DNA of 33,697 nt from a virus. The notes beneath the pieces are model-generated. The model was not told the DNA's origin and did not search any database. It was given only the letters and a program-made list of their open reading frames with translations. Shown piece by piece: positions 20,287 to 29,279 of this stretch; the first letter of the stretch is position 1, and every line of letters starts with the position of its first letter. The stretch is taken from positions 1 to 33,697 of IMG/VR virus record IMGVR_UViG_3300030329_000852; one strand, given 5' to 3'. The position numbers were made by a program, and so were the translations under genes.

Positions 20287-20762
20287 TATTTTAACAAAGC
20301 TCCTGCACTAGTTAATAAAGTTCCAGCAGCTTGGTATCGTGATATTGTTCTTGCAGCTCTTCCTTCCATTCTTGATATTTCTGCTTTTAGTCTTTCATTA
20401 GTTGCTACTTCTTTTGATTGTTGTTGCTTAACTCTAGAATTATAATTTTGTATTTCTATATCTTGTTCAAAACGTAAAGCATTTTGCATAAGTTTTTTTA
20501 ATGGTGTACCAGTTGTTGCAAGCCAACCTTGACCCCTATATAACATTTGTGTTCTATCATTTAATTCTTTAAACTTTTCTCTATCTTGTAATGTTTTTAT
20601 TTTGTTTTGTCGTTCAATATTTTCTGCTTGTATTTCAGCGGCTTGTGCATTTCTATCGTTTATACTTGCATTATAATTTGCAGCTTTCTGTGCTGCCTTA
20701 CCTGCTGCAAGCTGTCCTTGTACAGTCATTGCTGTACCCGCTATCATTAATACATTTGCCAT
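20286..20762 (-). CDS. Internal virion protein, gp14-like
   Basis: 158 aa. It begins MANVLMIAGTAMTVQGQLAA, a hydrophobic Ala/Gly-rich N-terminus, then repeated Gln/Asn/Ala-rich helix (KAAQKAANYNASINDRNAQA, EIQAENIERQNKIKTL) and GWLATTGTPLKKLMQNA. This composition and length are characteristic of the small internal virion protein (T7 gp14 type) of podoviruses, which inserts in the outer membrane during ejection. It follows the gp13-like gene and overlaps the next gene by one base (TAATG). Confidence 0.7.
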   Translation of the reverse strand: MANVLMIAGTAMTVQGQLAAGKAAQKAANYNASINDRNAQAAEIQAENIERQNKIKTLQDREKFKELNDRTQMLYRGQGWLATTGTPLKKLMQNALRFEQDIEIQNYNSRVKQQQSKEVATNERLKAEISRMEGRAARTISRYQAAGTLLTSAGALLK

Positions 20763-20763
20763 A

Positions 20764-21192
20764 TTATTTTATCCTTCCCATTACAATATAGTCTGATCCT
20801 TCTGGGCCAAACTTTTTCATTAAACCTTCTTTTTCAAAACCTAAAAATTCTGCAAAGCGTATCGCTTCTATCCAATCAGCTTTTACATTTGCGTGCATCC
20901 TTGCATAAGGTGCTTTGCTCATAATATCTTTTGTAGTTTTTACAACAGACTTAATTCTTGTTTGTATTTTATTGCTACCTATAAACCAACATTCTGCAAC
21001 ACCATCCCACATAGGAATAAAACCTGCTGCTGCGATAATGTGTCCATTTACTATTCCTGTCCACGCATCGTGTTGTGCTGCTCGTTCCATGTGGTGTTCC
21101 CAATCATGGTCAGGTCTTTGTGTTCCAAAAGATAATTTATTTTCTACGACTAATTCTTTTGCGTGTTCTGGTATAAACTTTATTAATCGCAT
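20764..21192 (-). CDS. GNAT-fold protein, T7 gp13-like
   Basis: 142 aa. WTGIVNGHIIAAAGFIPMWDGVAECWFIGS is a beta-hairpin core of the GNAT fold, followed by RIKSVVKTTKDIM and ARMHANVKADWIEAIRFAEFLGFEKEGLMKKFGPEGSDYIVMGRI, the typical end. Phage T7 gp13, needed for internal core assembly, has this fold. Acetyl-CoA binding is not certain, since the R/QxxGxG/A loop is not evident. TAATG couples it to the tubular protein B gene upstream. Confidence 0.75.
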   Translation of the reverse strand: MRLIKFIPEHAKELVVENKLSFGTQRPDHDWEHHMERAAQHDAWTGIVNGHIIAAAGFIPMWDGVAECWFIGSNKIQTRIKSVVKTTKDIMSKAPYARMHANVKADWIEAIRFAEFLGFEKEGLMKKFGPEGSDYIVMGRIK

Positions 21193-24011
21193 TAGTCAAA
21201 ATCTTGTACTACTACTCTTGGATAAATACCTACAATCGTCATTGGTAGTGGTTGTGTTTGTTGTACAACAATAGCCCCTTCAGTATCCCAATTACTTGCA
21301 GCTTCTATAGACTTATCTCCAGTAAATAATGGTACTGCTGTGTCTGTTGAATCGGAACTGTCTCGGAAGGGGATGGTGTCGACATTCGTGAGACTAGTTC
21401 CCACAGAAGCACCCACAGTCCTAAATAAACGCAAAACCACACTATGAATTTTCTTAATTTTGCCTTGAGCTGTTCCACTTACACTCCCGCTTTCTAATCG
21501 AACAGTTTTTAATGTAGAAGTATATGCTAAACCAACATGAGTTTTTAATGTTGCTCTGTCTAAAGTAATTGCTCCACTTGAAACTGTTTTGTCTGGATGT
21601 GCTGATCCTTCTTCTAAAACAGATAAAGCTTGTCCTTCTAAATGTTCTAATCCTGTTAATGATGAAGTAGAAGAACCATTATAGGATAGACCACTATCTA
21701 CAAAGAAAGCATCTGATACATCATCGCCAAAATCAATATCAGATAATATTTCTACATATCTTCTAGTCGTTCCATTAATGGTTCTCTTAACAACCATATA
21801 TAAATTATCTTGATTTAACTCGCCCGGTATTACAGATAAGTTTTCTACTACTGCTATTCCTTCATCGGTAGTTGTTAGCCTTGTAGTATCAGAACTTACC
21901 ATCGTTAAAAATCCTGTACTACCATGCGCAGTTTCTGTTACAGTAACTACATTAGAACTAACTGTTGCTGTTAAATTACTTTGTGCATCTATAATCGTTT
22001 TTAAATTATCAGCACTCGTATTATTATTTGTTGCAACTTGAAAGTTTGTACCACTTCCTGTAGATGCAGTAGAAGTAAAAGTTGTTGTAGTGCCTGCTGA
22101 ATCTGTTATTTTAATTGTCGTGCCTGCACTAATATTATCGTAATCTGTTAATGTAATTGTAGCTACACCAAACCTGCCACCAATTTTATGTTGATGCCAA
22201 GCTACTACCTGCTCTTCTCTTCGGTATGTCATACCTATTAATCTACCATCTCCAGTAGCACCCCAGACAACACTAAAAGGTTCTTGCTGGTAAACTAATT
22301 CTACAATACCATTTTCACTTACATGATCTGCAAGTATAGTTAAATCTACAGCTTGATAAGCATCAGTATCATACACATATCCTAACTCTCGTACTTTTCT
22401 TTTTGCTCGTTGTACAAACAATGTATAAGAGCCTGCCTGTACGGGTTGTATGTCTGCACTTCCATAGGTAGCCTGTTGTTTAATCTGTACATTGGTAGGT
22501 GTAATAGGCTCGTCTGTACCAGATGCTCGTACAACAAATTCTCCACCCGTTGTTCCTACAACCATTGCTCTTGCTGATGCAAGATATAAAATTCTATTGA
22601 CCTGATTACTACCAATAGTATACGTCATAGCAGAACTATCAGTAATAGATTCTGTCATGTTTTCAAAGTCTCCAGCAACACTAAAAAATATAGTTTGTGG
22701 TTGCAATGTTGTGCCTGCAAAAACTAAACGCTGTTCATAAAAAGCACAGGCTCTTGGAAATCCTGTTGTTTCTGAAAACGCACCTAATGACCAATCTGTT
22801 GTAGCATTTAATTTACCAACTAATGTAATTGTATTACTTGCACTTTCTGCTACTACATCGTCAACAGGAACTAAAGTTAATTCATCACTTGTTACCTTAA
22901 CTATTTCATAATCTTTATTGTTAGCAGAAGTTCCAGCACCACTTGCAGTAATCGTCATACCTTCAGTAAAACCTTCTTCTACAAATTGTTTTGCACTATC
23001 TCTTATAAAATCATTGTGTGATGATCCTGTACCACTTGGATCTCCTTCTACAAAACTAATCGTATCACTAGCATAACTTGGCAATATTTCTGCTACTCCT
23101 AATTCATCTGTTTGTACTGTTCCTACAACGACAGTTGCACTTGTGAATGTATCAATCTTTACATACCCATTATAAATTTTTACAAACCTTCCTACATCGG
23201 TGCTAACAAAAGTGCTAGCAGATGCAGTAAGGGTACAACTACTACCAGACCTTGCATTGGGAGTAAGAGTTGTGGTAGTAGCGTTTTCATCTAAGTATGG
23301 CCCATTTATAAAAGACACATCACTTATTGTCCAAGCTGTATTACTAGTTCTTGATATTTTTCTAACAGTATGGGAGCTATGGGTTATGTACATCACATCG
23401 GCAGATTGGGTTACCTTGAGTTCTGGTATTTGTGCTGTAGTATAAGTAGTTGTTACTTCGACTATTCTACTAGCAGTTCCCGCAGAACTGTAAGCTGTGT
23501 ATCCTGTACTGTTTATATTGGTTCCATCAACATCCGTTAATTGAAATGTATTAGTTGTTTTACCTGCTACAATTCCTGTAACACCATTAAGTTCTGTCAT
23601 ACCTACAACACTACTTATAATCACATGATCGCCATTGTTAAAGCCATGACTGCTTGCAGTAATTACAACAGGGTTTGCTTGTGTTGCACCAGATATAGTT
23701 TTACCGCTTTCGGTAACAATACCTCCATCTTGGTACACTCTAAAATAGTTATTACCAAACTCTAATACATAAGTATTAGCAGTTGTGGTGTTAAATTCAA
23801 AAGGTATAAGTCGTGATGCATTAGCACTTACTTTTACCTCATGTATAAATTTTGTACCCGGCCTTCTAGCTGCACCACCAGCAGGATAGACTATAAAATT
23901 TTCTAATGTTTTTGCAGCATTAAAGTATCTGGTTAAATCAGTTCTACCATCAAGCCTGTCGCTTAATTCTCCTGCTGTCCAGTTAGTATATCTAGGACTA
24001 GTATAAGTCAT
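21192..24011 (-). CDS. Tail tubular protein B (nozzle, T7 gp12-like)
   Basis: 939 aa. The N-terminus YTNWTAGELSDRLDGRTDL, followed by TLENFIVYPAGGAARRPGTKFIHE, is the hallmark of podoviral tail tubular protein B. A middle region holds ACAFYEQRLVFAGT, and VWGATGDGRLIGMTYRREEQ then VVAWHQHKIGG, all recurrent in nozzle proteins. Ser/Thr-rich insertions (about 100-170, 230-370 and 620-700) probably form beta domains on the outside. It forms the distal tail tube through which DNA passes. It begins immediately after the stop of the gp11-like gene. Confidence 0.9.
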   Translation of the reverse strand: MTYTSPRYTNWTAGELSDRLDGRTDLTRYFNAAKTLENFIVYPAGGAARRPGTKFIHEVKVSANASRLIPFEFNTTTANTYVLEFGNNYFRVYQDGGIVTESGKTISGATQANPVVITASSHGFNNGDHVIISSVVGMTELNGVTGIVAGKTTNTFQLTDVDGTNINSTGYTAYSSAGTASRIVEVTTTYTTAQIPELKVTQSADVMYITHSSHTVRKISRTSNTAWTISDVSFINGPYLDENATTTTLTPNARSGSSCTLTASASTFVSTDVGRFVKIYNGYVKIDTFTSATVVVGTVQTDELGVAEILPSYASDTISFVEGDPSGTGSSHNDFIRDSAKQFVEEGFTEGMTITASGAGTSANNKDYEIVKVTSDELTLVPVDDVVAESASNTITLVGKLNATTDWSLGAFSETTGFPRACAFYEQRLVFAGTTLQPQTIFFSVAGDFENMTESITDSSAMTYTIGSNQVNRILYLASARAMVVGTTGGEFVVRASGTDEPITPTNVQIKQQATYGSADIQPVQAGSYTLFVQRAKRKVRELGYVYDTDAYQAVDLTILADHVSENGIVELVYQQEPFSVVWGATGDGRLIGMTYRREEQVVAWHQHKIGGRFGVATITLTDYDNISAGTTIKITDSAGTTTTFTSTASTGSGTNFQVATNNNTSADNLKTIIDAQSNLTATVSSNVVTVTETAHGSTGFLTMVSSDTTRLTTTDEGIAVVENLSVIPGELNQDNLYMVVKRTINGTTRRYVEILSDIDFGDDVSDAFFVDSGLSYNGSSTSSLTGLEHLEGQALSVLEEGSAHPDKTVSSGAITLDRATLKTHVGLAYTSTLKTVRLESGSVSGTAQGKIKKIHSVVLRLFRTVGASVGTSLTNVDTIPFRDSSDSTDTAVPLFTGDKSIEAASNWDTEGAIVVQQTQPLPMTIVGIYPRVVVQDFD

Positions 24012-24596
24012 TTAGTATCTCGAATTAATAAATGTATCCGCTTGTACCACTCCTAAATCGGCTCCCTCAACTCCGGGCATACCTTCTGTGGCATCAACAA
24101 ATCGTGCTTCTTTTAATTTTGCTTCATACAGGGATACCATATTTGCAACTAAAGCATTACTATTGGTAATCCCATAACAAATATCTGCTGCTAATCGTGC
24201 TGCAATAGATTCTACAAGTAACGTATCGTATTCATTAGGATCGGTTACTCTTGCAATAAATTTGATCTTCATTGTCTGTTCATCGCTTACAATCGTTCTA
24301 CCTTCTACTTTATAATCTAAGTCTAGCTTTTCTAAACGCAATACTCGTAAACAATATGGATCGGTAGGGAGATTATACGCATAGGTATATCCCCATGTTG
24401 GAGCAGTAGAGTTTTGAGCCAATGATGCTCTTCTTACTAAACAGTTCCAAGGATGCGCTCTAAACACAGCATCTCTAACAAATGTATAACGCTGGTTTAC
24501 AATCCTTGCCGCAACACTATCCTCTGTTAAAGAGTTAATGGTACTTGCACCAATATTGTTTAATGCTGAATTTGCTATATCAACTGCTGAAGTCAT
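24012..24596 (-). CDS. Tail tubular protein A (adaptor, T7 gp11-like)
   Basis: 194 aa. It reads ALNNIGASTINSLTEDSVAA, then RYTFVRDAVFRAHPWNCLVRRASLA, the classic adaptor/gatekeeper pattern (NIG, F-R-D-x-x-x-R-x-H-P-W-N), and ends with the usual helical bundle (VESIAARLAADICYGITN). The protein forms a ring between portal and nozzle. AAGGAA lies seven bases before the ATG, and a stable hairpin lies between it and the upstream head genes. Confidence 0.9.
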   Translation of the reverse strand: MTSAVDIANSALNNIGASTINSLTEDSVAARIVNQRYTFVRDAVFRAHPWNCLVRRASLAQNSTAPTWGYTYAYNLPTDPYCLRVLRLEKLDLDYKVEGRTIVSDEQTMKIKFIARVTDPNEYDTLLVESIAARLAADICYGITNSNALVANMVSLYEAKLKEARFVDATEGMPGVEGADLGVVQADTFINSRY

Positions 24597-24613
24597 AATA
24601 ATTCCTTTTAAGT

Positions 24614-24645
24614 AAAGAGGGAGTGCAAAACGCTACCCCCTCTTT
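24614..24645. terminator. GC-stemmed hairpin between head and tail genes
   Basis: AAAGAGGG (24614-24621) pairs with CCCTCTTT (24638-24645) around a loop with a small GC inner stem. On the plus strand a T-rich tract follows (TTATTTTTT), a good terminator shape against rightward transcription; on the minus strand, the direction of the late genes, the tract is weaker (TTTACTT). It may be a partial terminator or an mRNA stabiliser lowering tail relative to capsid expression. Confidence 0.55.
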
Positions 24646-24654
24646 TATTTTTTG

Positions 24655-25161
24655 TTACTCCACTACATAAGTAATAACAAACGATAGATCGCCTGCTGTA
24701 TCGCCAGCAGCATCGAACTTTAATCCTACATAATAGTAGCCACCGGGATCAGAACTGTCTCCAGCATCTTGATACACCTTTTGACCCATAAGATTAATGT
24801 TCCTCGCTTCAAAAGCAACCTCTGTACCTGTAGTAACCGCACCTCTAAGATCGGTTATTGCGCTTGCATAACAATCATCATCTTTTGCTGTGATTGTGCT
24901 ACTATCTGCTGCATACAATCCTACATCGGTAGTATTGGTTGATCCTGAATCAAGATCATCGTTATAAAGTTTAATACTTACAACTGAAGCATTAGTTGGT
25001 ATAGGAGCAAGCATAACTGTATCAGTTGCACTTAAATCTCCTGCTGCCAACGCTATTGTGCCTTGAGCAATTCTCATTGTTCCACCCAACTGGTAAGAAG
25101 GGCTTTTTACAATAGGCTTCGCTTCAAAATTTGTAACTAAAGTTTGATTAACATTTGCCAT
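24655..25161 (-). CDS. Probable capsid decoration/minor head protein
   Basis: 168 aa. It has Ala/Gly/Ser/Asp-rich beta sequence, for example GTIALAAGDLSATDTVMLAP and TNTTDVGLYAADSSTITA, ending GGYYYVGLKFDAAGDTAGDL with a hydrophobic strand FVITYVVE. SD AGGAGG is present. It lies ten bases after the major capsid gene and before the hairpin and tail genes, where small head proteins or capsid fibres are usually encoded. No enzyme motif. The family is familiar to me only as an uncharacterised marine-phage structural protein. Confidence 0.6.
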   Translation of the reverse strand: MANVNQTLVTNFEAKPIVKSPSYQLGGTMRIAQGTIALAAGDLSATDTVMLAPIPTNASVVSIKLYNDDLDSGSTNTTDVGLYAADSSTITAKDDDCYASAITDLRGAVTTGTEVAFEARNINLMGQKVYQDAGDSSDPGGYYYVGLKFDAAGDTAGDLSFVITYVVE

Positions 25162-25171
25162 GATTTACCTC

Positions 25172-26032
25172 CTATTCAGTACAGGCTATTTCTACTACTT
25201 TATCTTCTTCCATGCGAGTTGCCCCGATGTCCATACAGTAATAGATTTGAGTGGAATACGATTTGTCAGCACGTTCATCAATGCGACTCGTGATGTCTTT
25301 ACCAATAGCAAGCTTGATACCATCGCCAGCAAAAGCTAGAACTTGTCTATTGCCATCGCTGTCTGTACCTAGTCTGTTACTAGTAATGAACTTAAAGCCC
25401 ATATATGTGTCGACATCGCCTTGAACTAACGCTCTCACAGTATTAAAATCAGCACTAGCTACTTCGTTGATACCTAATAGATCTTCCATCTGATCAGGGG
25501 ATACAACCATGTATCTCTGAATAGAAGGATCAACACTATTAGCATCTAGTATCTTTTTTGCAGATAATAATTTTGCTTTATTTAGTCCTGCACTTCCATG
25601 AACAATCTTCTGTCCAGATGGTAGTGCTGTAGATGTTGTACCAGCTTTGCCAGTATTAGCAGAACCAGTTGCTGCGGCTATAACGACATCGTCAATACTT
25701 CTGCCGAGTGCCATCGCTGCTGCTCTAGCATAAGAACTCGTAGGGTCGACTAAAAGCCTGACCTTATCGGGATCGTCAATTAAATCAGCATACTCATAAG
25801 TGGCCATAGTTACCATACGCCTAGCGTGTGGTGTTTCCATCAATGGAGTATCTGAATGTCGTGAAGTTCTTACTTGTGCTGTGGCAGCACCTACTTGATC
25901 GAAAAAAGCCTTTTCGCCAGTAACACTTTCCACATCAACTGCTTCTCTTAACAGAGAACCCATTTGTTGACTTAACATGGTAATGTTGCTACTAAACTGA
26001 TTGACGAAGGCTGTTGTAATTTGCGTACTCAT
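25172..26032 (-). CDS. Major capsid protein (HK97 fold)
   Basis: 286 aa. It lies directly after the scaffold gene. It shows an N-terminal helical arm (FVNQFSSNITMLSQQMGSLL), then RRMVTMATYEYADLIDDPDKVRLLVDP followed by YARAAAMALGRSIDDVVIAA, IQRYMVVSPDQMEDLLG (the typical P-domain region) and GFKFITSNRLG near the C-terminus. This order matches capsid proteins of podoviruses. The length is short for the family, fitting a small head of about 34 kb. A strong ribosome site (AAGGAGAG) and a structured leader upstream suit very high expression. Confidence 0.88.
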   Translation of the reverse strand: MSTQITTAFVNQFSSNITMLSQQMGSLLREAVDVESVTGEKAFFDQVGAATAQVRTSRHSDTPLMETPHARRMVTMATYEYADLIDDPDKVRLLVDPTSSYARAAAMALGRSIDDVVIAAATGSANTGKAGTTSTALPSGQKIVHGSAGLNKAKLLSAKKILDANSVDPSIQRYMVVSPDQMEDLLGINEVASADFNTVRALVQGDVDTYMGFKFITSNRLGTDSDGNRQVLAFAGDGIKLAIGKDITSRIDERADKSYSTQIYYCMDIGATRMEEDKVVEIACTE

Positions 26033-26186
26033 AACGCTCTCCTTGTAAAAAAGTTAATAATATTAAGAAAACAAACTGCTACCCTGCTTACGCAGGACAC
26101 TTCTATATTTAAGGTTAATGACCTTTAGTTGTCGGAACTACCGGTAAGGGCTTTCGCTTATCTTACTTTACGATCTTCTGTAAATT
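26033..26186 (-). promoter_or_regulatory. Structured 154-bp leader before the capsid gene
   Basis: This is the longest gap between the scaffold and capsid genes. On the minus strand it has AAGGT-CATTA-ACCTT (26125-26111), and CCTGC-GTAA-GCAGG (26096-26083) with a GNRA tetraloop, followed by a moderately T-rich stretch. A TACCGGTA palindrome lies at 26139-26146. No full -35/-10 pair is evident. It may act as an attenuator, an RNase-processing site or a stabilising 5' end for capsid mRNA. Confidence 0.5.
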
Positions 26187-27029
26187 CTATTCCTCTTCAG
26201 GGTGCATATACTCCATTAACTCTTGCACTTGTTGTACAGTTCGTAAATGATCGGGATGTTTTTTATCCCAGTATGCCCCTCCATTACGAGGATCGCCACG
26301 CAAGGCGGCAATTTCTTTTTCAGCATCAGCAGGTGTATACTGTTGATCCTGTTTATCGCCAATCATTTTATCTTCGCCTAGTTTACTTTTGATGTAAGAT
26401 CCTATGTTGGCTAGTGTTTTTATAAATGCAGGATCGTTTCCTAATGGTAATCCTTCCTGCGTTATTAGTTGATCAAATTCTTTAGGAGCAAATTCTTCTA
26501 AAACATTTCTTGCTTCCTTCATTTTATTATCATACGCCTTGCCCCATTCTTTTTTTAGAGCAATCTCGGCTTCTCCTCTTTTTATTTCTAGTTGTTCTTC
26601 ACTAGGAGGAGCATTAGCAGATTGTAGTTCTGCTTCCTTTGTCATGTATTCCTGAAAGATAGTATTGGCCTGTCTATCGTTTAAACCTGCTTTATGAGCT
26701 AGTCCTCGATACCAACCCTCTATATCCTTATCTACTTTGGTGCCTTCCTTTACTTCTAGCTTATAGCCTTCTGCATTTTCAGGTTTACCCAGTTTAGTGT
26801 AGACAGAATTCCAGTCATCATCATTTGCCCATTTTCCCGGGATTGGTAACTTTTCAGCTCCTACCATGCTTTGTGCATGAATAGCTGTTTTAGCTAATGC
26901 TTCTACACTATCTAAGTTATGTATTAATTGATTGCCTTTTATATCTTCTGGCAAGTTTGCTTTCCAATCTTCAGACGGAGCCTGCCCAGTTTCCACCGGA
27001 GCTTCCGCTACCTGTTGTTCTTCAGCCAT
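26187..27029 (-). CDS. Capsid scaffold protein
   Basis: 280 aa, acidic and helical. DWKANLPEDIKGNQLIHNLD and VEALAKTAIHAQSMVG followed by P-I-P-G-K-W are the common start of T7-like and marine podovirus scaffolds. A central helical domain (YRGLAHKAGLNDRQANTIFQ) and an EKEIAALRGDPRNGGAYWD element follow. It directs capsid assembly and is then lost or degraded. AAAGGAG precedes ATG 27029. Its neighbours, the portal cluster and capsid, fix the assignment. Confidence 0.88.
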   Translation of the reverse strand: MAEEQQVAEAPVETGQAPSEDWKANLPEDIKGNQLIHNLDSVEALAKTAIHAQSMVGAEKLPIPGKWANDDDWNSVYTKLGKPENAEGYKLEVKEGTKVDKDIEGWYRGLAHKAGLNDRQANTIFQEYMTKEAELQSANAPPSEEQLEIKRGEAEIALKKEWGKAYDNKMKEARNVLEEFAPKEFDQLITQEGLPLGNDPAFIKTLANIGSYIKSKLGEDKMIGDKQDQQYTPADAEKEIAALRGDPRNGGAYWDKKHPDHLRTVQQVQELMEYMHPEEE

Positions 27030-27032
27030 ATC

Positions 27033-27245
27033 TTAATCTCCTTTCGCTTTTTCCTCTAATGGTTTAAAATCTTCTAGTTGTCTAAAAATATAAAACAAGA
27101 CACCTCTAGCCCCTTGATTGTAGGCGGTGGTATCTGGTTCCCCTCTTACAAAAGTTTCTCTATCATAGAAACGCTCTCGTAAATCCTGTAGTACCTTTTG
27201 TCCTTCTTCGGACTTAAATGTAAATTTATAATCGTGACCAGTCAT
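27033..27245 (-). CDS. Small head protein, Bbp19-like
   Basis: 70 aa. It reads GQKVLQDLRERFYDRETFVRGEPDTTAYNQGARGVLFYIF, resembling the Bbp19-type domain (a short helical domain with G-D/E-P...A-x-x-x-G-x-R-x-V/L). It is coupled by TAATG to the portal gene and precedes the scaffold. Its role in the virion is unclear; phages with this order commonly carry it between portal and scaffold. Confidence 0.6.
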   Translation of the reverse strand: MTGHDYKFTFKSEEGQKVLQDLRERFYDRETFVRGEPDTTAYNQGARGVLFYIFRQLEDFKPLEEKAKGD

Positions 27246-28846
27246 TATTGTAACGCTTTCAAGGCAGGTGCAGCTTTACCAGCAGCTTCGGCTGTCTGTA
27301 GAGCTTCTTGTTGTTCTGCCATTTGTTGTTGTTGTTGCTGTCTTGCTTCTCGCTCCTGTGCAACCTGCTGATCGCTTTTAATAGTAGAAGCAGGAACACC
27401 TAATACTCTTATAATATATTTAGCCAAGCCATCCATATCCACATAATCAAAGACTGTAGGATTAACTTGTGATAATGGAGCAAGCATCTCAAACAATCGC
27501 ATCGCAGATTGTACATCGCCTAACCTTTGAGCTTTGGCTAATGGAGAGATATATTCTATTTCTACATCATTGTTTGCTAAGAACTCTGGTGCAGATGCAA
27601 ACTTCTTATTACGCACTAATATATTATAACAACGCTCTATTAAAGGTTGTAACATTTCAGCTTGAAGCCTGCCCAAGACGGGGCCTAATAAACGCATCTT
27701 TTCTTCCGTTCTCTGGATTACTTCGGTAGCAGTCATCTGTGGCCCCTGTGACAGGATCAACTGGTCTACATAAAATGCAGATCGTATAGCATTTCTTCGC
27801 TGCTCTTCCATATTCAATCCAAGAGAATTGTTTGCTCCTATATTTAATGGTTCTATTCTATCTCTTGTACCTGATCGATAATAATTCAACCCACCCGGCA
27901 CAGTTCTAATCGGCATCATAAAGCCATCATCAGGAAGCATTAAAGGTGGATCTACCTGTTTCTGTGCAGAGCGGATTGTAACCTCAGCCATCTTATTGAG
28001 CATCTTTGTATCAGCTAATGCGGTCATAGCCGGAGATCTGCCATAACCACGCTCAAAAGAAGCTTTAAGGAATCTTGGACATACATAAGGCAGTTCATCG
28101 TACCCACTTTCTGATATAGTAATTTTATCATGTGGATCGATGTACACGCTTGCAAACTTTTTATTTAATGAATCTAATTGTGTAATATCATAAGCTTCTC
28201 TTGGAAACACAGCGTGTAGTAATTCTATTTCTTTGTAAGGCTCATTCCTTGCCATATTCTGTAATCTTGGAGGTAGGTTGTCGTTCCCAAACATAGTGCG
28301 CATAGCAATACAGGTCATCTTAAATTTTCTATATACTGTATCTACTCTACCTTCCGCATCCTCAGCTAAATAACATTCTCCTATATGCCTTGTACTAAAA
28401 CGTAAATCATTTTGATCATCCTCTTCAATACTCATAACTCCTGTACCAAAGACCACTAAATCAGAATACATTTCATGGACTGCTTCAGCAAAGTTGGATC
28501 TATTAATAGAGCTATACATGACATCCGTAACACCCTCTAGCCATTCCTTTGCTTCGTCATCCCCGTCTAATTCTCTACTCTTAAAACGCAAGCTAAACCA
28601 TGCAGAACTAGGGTTGGTTAGCATTCCATGTAAACTTGCAGATAACATTTCTGCTGCATGAATAGCGGTACCATCAAAGACTAGTTCGGTGCGTTTATCT
28701 CCAGCAGTACGTTTTTTAGTAATGTCTGCTTTTCTAGGAGATATGTAATCTGCTAATTGTTGCCAATGGCTTTCCCAGTTACTTCTTTGATCCATCAAAG
28801 TTTTAAACTGGTGCATAATTGCAACTGCTTTTTTATCGTCAGCCAT
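27245..28846 (-). CDS. Portal protein (head-tail connector)
   Basis: 533 aa. It begins ADDKKAVAIMHQFKTLMDQR and has SNWESHWQQLADYISPRKAD, ELVFDGTAIHAAEMLSASLH followed by GMLTNPSSAWF, and DLVVFGTGVMSIEED, all standard marks of the T7-type head-tail connecting protein. Later, YGRSPAMTALADTKMLNKM and GPQMTATEVIQRTEEKMRLL-G-P are equally typical. The C-terminus is Gln-rich (QQQQQMAEQQEAL) and probably flexible. Twelve copies would form the DNA-packaging vertex. ATG lies behind GGAGG next to the stop of the upstream small gene. Confidence 0.95.
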   Translation of the reverse strand: MADDKKAVAIMHQFKTLMDQRSNWESHWQQLADYISPRKADITKKRTAGDKRTELVFDGTAIHAAEMLSASLHGMLTNPSSAWFSLRFKSRELDGDDEAKEWLEGVTDVMYSSINRSNFAEAVHEMYSDLVVFGTGVMSIEEDDQNDLRFSTRHIGECYLAEDAEGRVDTVYRKFKMTCIAMRTMFGNDNLPPRLQNMARNEPYKEIELLHAVFPREAYDITQLDSLNKKFASVYIDPHDKITISESGYDELPYVCPRFLKASFERGYGRSPAMTALADTKMLNKMAEVTIRSAQKQVDPPLMLPDDGFMMPIRTVPGGLNYYRSGTRDRIEPLNIGANNSLGLNMEEQRRNAIRSAFYVDQLILSQGPQMTATEVIQRTEEKMRLLGPVLGRLQAEMLQPLIERCYNILVRNKKFASAPEFLANNDVEIEYISPLAKAQRLGDVQSAMRLFEMLAPLSQVNPTVFDYVDMDGLAKYIIRVLGVPASTIKSDQQVAQEREARQQQQQQMAEQQEALQTAEAAGKAAPALKALQ

Positions 28847-29062
28847 CTATCCTCCTAACAAAGTTTTTACAGAAGTGCTATCTCCACTTGCTGTTAACCC
28901 TTGAGTTCCTGTTAATATTGTAGCTCGCTCGCCAGATACTTTTCTTTTCTTCCTATATTCTGGACTATCATCACTAGCTCTTACTGCTGCTCTTGGTTGT
29001 ACAGGCGGTGCAGGTTGTGCTTGAGGTGGTGGGTTGTTGTTTCCTCCAGTAAATCCACTCAT
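28847..29062 (-). CDS. Small phage protein, paralogue of the upstream 71-aa gene
   Basis: 71 aa. Pro/Ala/Gln-rich N-terminal half, then YRKKRKVSGERATILTGTQG and a C-terminal LLGG. The C-terminal pattern R-(x)2-A-T-x-L-T-G-x-x-G-L-T...S...T-L-L-G-G is shared with the gene at 29064-29279, so the two are tandem paralogues. Similar short proteins with the LTG...LLG end occur between terminase and portal genes of other podoviruses, from memory, without assigned function. Its TAG sits in the ribosome site of the portal gene. Confidence 0.65.
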   Translation of the reverse strand: MSGFTGGNNNPPPQAQPAPPVQPRAAVRASDDSPEYRKKRKVSGERATILTGTQGLTASGDSTSVKTLLGG

Positions 29063-29063
29063 A

Positions 29064-29279
29064 TCAATATCCTCCTAACAATGTTGGCGATACACTAGAA
29101 GTTTCTTCTGTTGTAAGACCACCAGATCCAGTTAGCATCGTTGCCTTAACTCCCCTTCTCCTTTTTAATCTTTTTTCTTCCTTATCTATTTCATCTGTTT
29201 CCACAGGTTCAATAGCAGGTGGAGGAGGTGCAGGGGGTGGCGGCGGCGGGGTCGGTATCTTTGGACTTAAAAAACTCAT
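29064..29279 (-). CDS. Small phage protein with polyproline N-terminus
   Basis: 71 aa. It starts MSFLSPKIPTPPPPPPAPPP, continues with an acidic then strongly basic segment (DKEEKRLKRRRGVKATML), and ends TGSGGLTTEETSSVSPTLLG-G-Y. ATG overlaps the TGA of the large terminase gene (ATGA). The C-terminal half is clearly related to that of the next gene. The function is unknown; a polyproline arm plus conserved tail suggests an adaptor between virion or packaging proteins. Confidence 0.65.
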   Translation of the reverse strand: MSFLSPKIPTPPPPPPAPPPPAIEPVETDEIDKEEKRLKRRRGVKATMLTGSGGLTTEETSSVSPTLLGGY

